The notes below the pieces were generated by a model that was not told the DNA's origin, did no database searches, and saw only the letters and a program-made list of their open reading frames with translations. From Bacteroidota bacterium (GTDB taxonomy: Bacteria; Bacteroidota; Rhodothermia; Balneolales; HLUCCA01), in contig JAFIEZ010000003.1 of assembly GCA_020832235.1 (NCBI GenBank), forward strand, positions 192,450-256,449: a stretch of 64,000 nt of DNA, read 5' to 3'. This document shows, one piece after another, positions 63,619 through 64,000 of this stretch (position 1 is the first letter of the stretch; every line of letters starts with the position of its first letter). Position numbers and translations under genes: made by a program.

Positions 63619-64000
63619 TTATTCAGCAACAGCTGAAACCTGTGCCTTCTGAATGTTACGCGCTTTTGCTCGGAGCTCAGACTGTGCCGCAGCCAATCTG
63701 GCTATCGGAACTCTGAACGGTGAACAAGACACATAGTCAAGTCCGAGATTATAGCAGAACTCAATACTTCTTGGGTCACCGCCATGCTCTCCGCAAATGC
63801 CTACTTTTAGCTCGGGATTTACCATAGTAGCCTTTTCCTTCGCCATTTGTACCAATTGACCAACACCCTCGATATCAATCGTCTGGAAAGGATCGTAGGG
63901 TAATATTTTATGATCAAGGTAGTGCATCATGAACTTGGCTGCATCATCCCTACTGTAACCATAGGTCATCTGCGTAAGGTCATTAGTACCAAAAGAGAAG
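63619..64000 (-). CDS. ppdK: Pyruvate phosphate dikinase, C-terminal part (cut by window end)
   Basis: About 127 residues visible, the C-terminal end of the PEP-binding TIM-barrel domain. PPDK interconverts pyruvate, ATP and phosphate with PEP, AMP and pyrophosphate. The catalytic motif is '[15 protein letters not shown]' with the reactive Cys, followed by '[19 protein letters not shown]'. The visible N-terminal residues '[19 protein letters not shown]' are also family-specific. The rest of the gene lies beyond the right edge. It ends with an Ala-rich tail and is followed by the bidirectional terminator. Confidence 0.93.
   Translation of the reverse strand, partial: FSFGTNDLTQMTYGYSRDDAAKFMMHYLDHKILPYDPFQTIDIEGVGQLVQMAKEKATMVNPELKVGICGEHGGDPRSIEFCYNLGLDYVSCSPFRVPIARLAAAQSELRAKARNIQKAQVSAVAE

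Noticed and set aside
1..64000. CRISPR arrays, insertion sequences or phage genes
   Set aside because: No regular repeats, transposase or phage proteins were seen in any frame.

Overview
The window looks like chromosomal DNA from a free-living, probably marine, bacterium of the Bacteroidota/Balneolota/Rhodothermota group; Balneolota is my best guess. The clues are PorV/PorQ-type and type IX secretion (T9SS) C-terminal sorting tails of the FPNPFNPTT kind, two TonB-dependent receptors with a CarboxypepD_reg-like front domain, a type III glutamine synthetase, an ssb-gldE-like gene pair, menaquinone genes, a DUF3127 protein, and possible promoters of the form (T)TTG-N20-TAnnTTT. No phage, transposon, CRISPR array or rRNA gene is visible. 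Most genes are ordinary chromosomal ones with strong family matches.

Layout. 1-501 is the N-terminal part of an exported WD40/PD40-type propeller on the minus strand. 1015-9903 is a five-gene plus-strand envelope operon: TonB receptor, T9SS-tailed surface protein, PorV/PorQ-like barrel, IPT/TIG lipoprotein and T9SS-tailed propeller. It is closed by a clear terminator and followed by an exported GHL10-type glycoside hydrolase. 11803-18782 is a minus-strand housekeeping run: cobalamin adenosyltransferase, membrane SGNH/TPR protein, glmM-like, yicC, gmk, rpoZ, coaBC. 18991-22253 carries ssb, a GldE/CorC-like membrane protein and purB. 22396-25621 is menA-menC-menE on the minus strand. 26002-28179 is glutamine synthetase III with its own possible promoter and terminator. 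28356-35891 holds tex, an inositol-monophosphatase/HisN-like phosphatase, an M1-like protein that seems to lack the catalytic motif, and a NatAB-type ABC exporter.

36049-38772 is glgA-glgC for glycogen synthesis, ended by a terminator. Directly behind it (39008-42908) is a tight four-gene cassette: esterase-fold hydrolase, ATP-grasp ligase, circularly permuted ATP-grasp ligase and class I glutamine amidotransferase. It has the logic of an amide-bond-forming metabolite pathway with no product I can name, and it is the best candidate here for an undescribed system. Then come a PlpD-like patatin autotransporter (minus), PEP carboxylase, a secreted M28 peptidase, a small Smr-domain protein (minus), an S9/DPP-IV-like lipoprotein peptidase, a DUF3127 protein with an SSB-like acidic tip, a DUF1684 lipoprotein, a ZnuD-like TonB receptor, an orphan cytoplasmic PAS/HisKA_2 sensor kinase, tRNA-Leu(CAA), a metzincin-like lipoprotein protease, a GH13 lipoprotein and the C-terminal end of pyruvate phosphate dikinase (minus, cut by the window edge).

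Together the genes suggest a heterotroph that digests proteins and alpha-glucans at its surface, imports oligomers or metal complexes through TonB receptors, exports proteins by T9SS, respires with menaquinone, stores glycogen, and moves carbon between PEP, pyruvate and oxaloacetate. Start codons are partly uncertain, because Shine-Dalgarno-like AGGA/GAGG motifs appear before only some genes.
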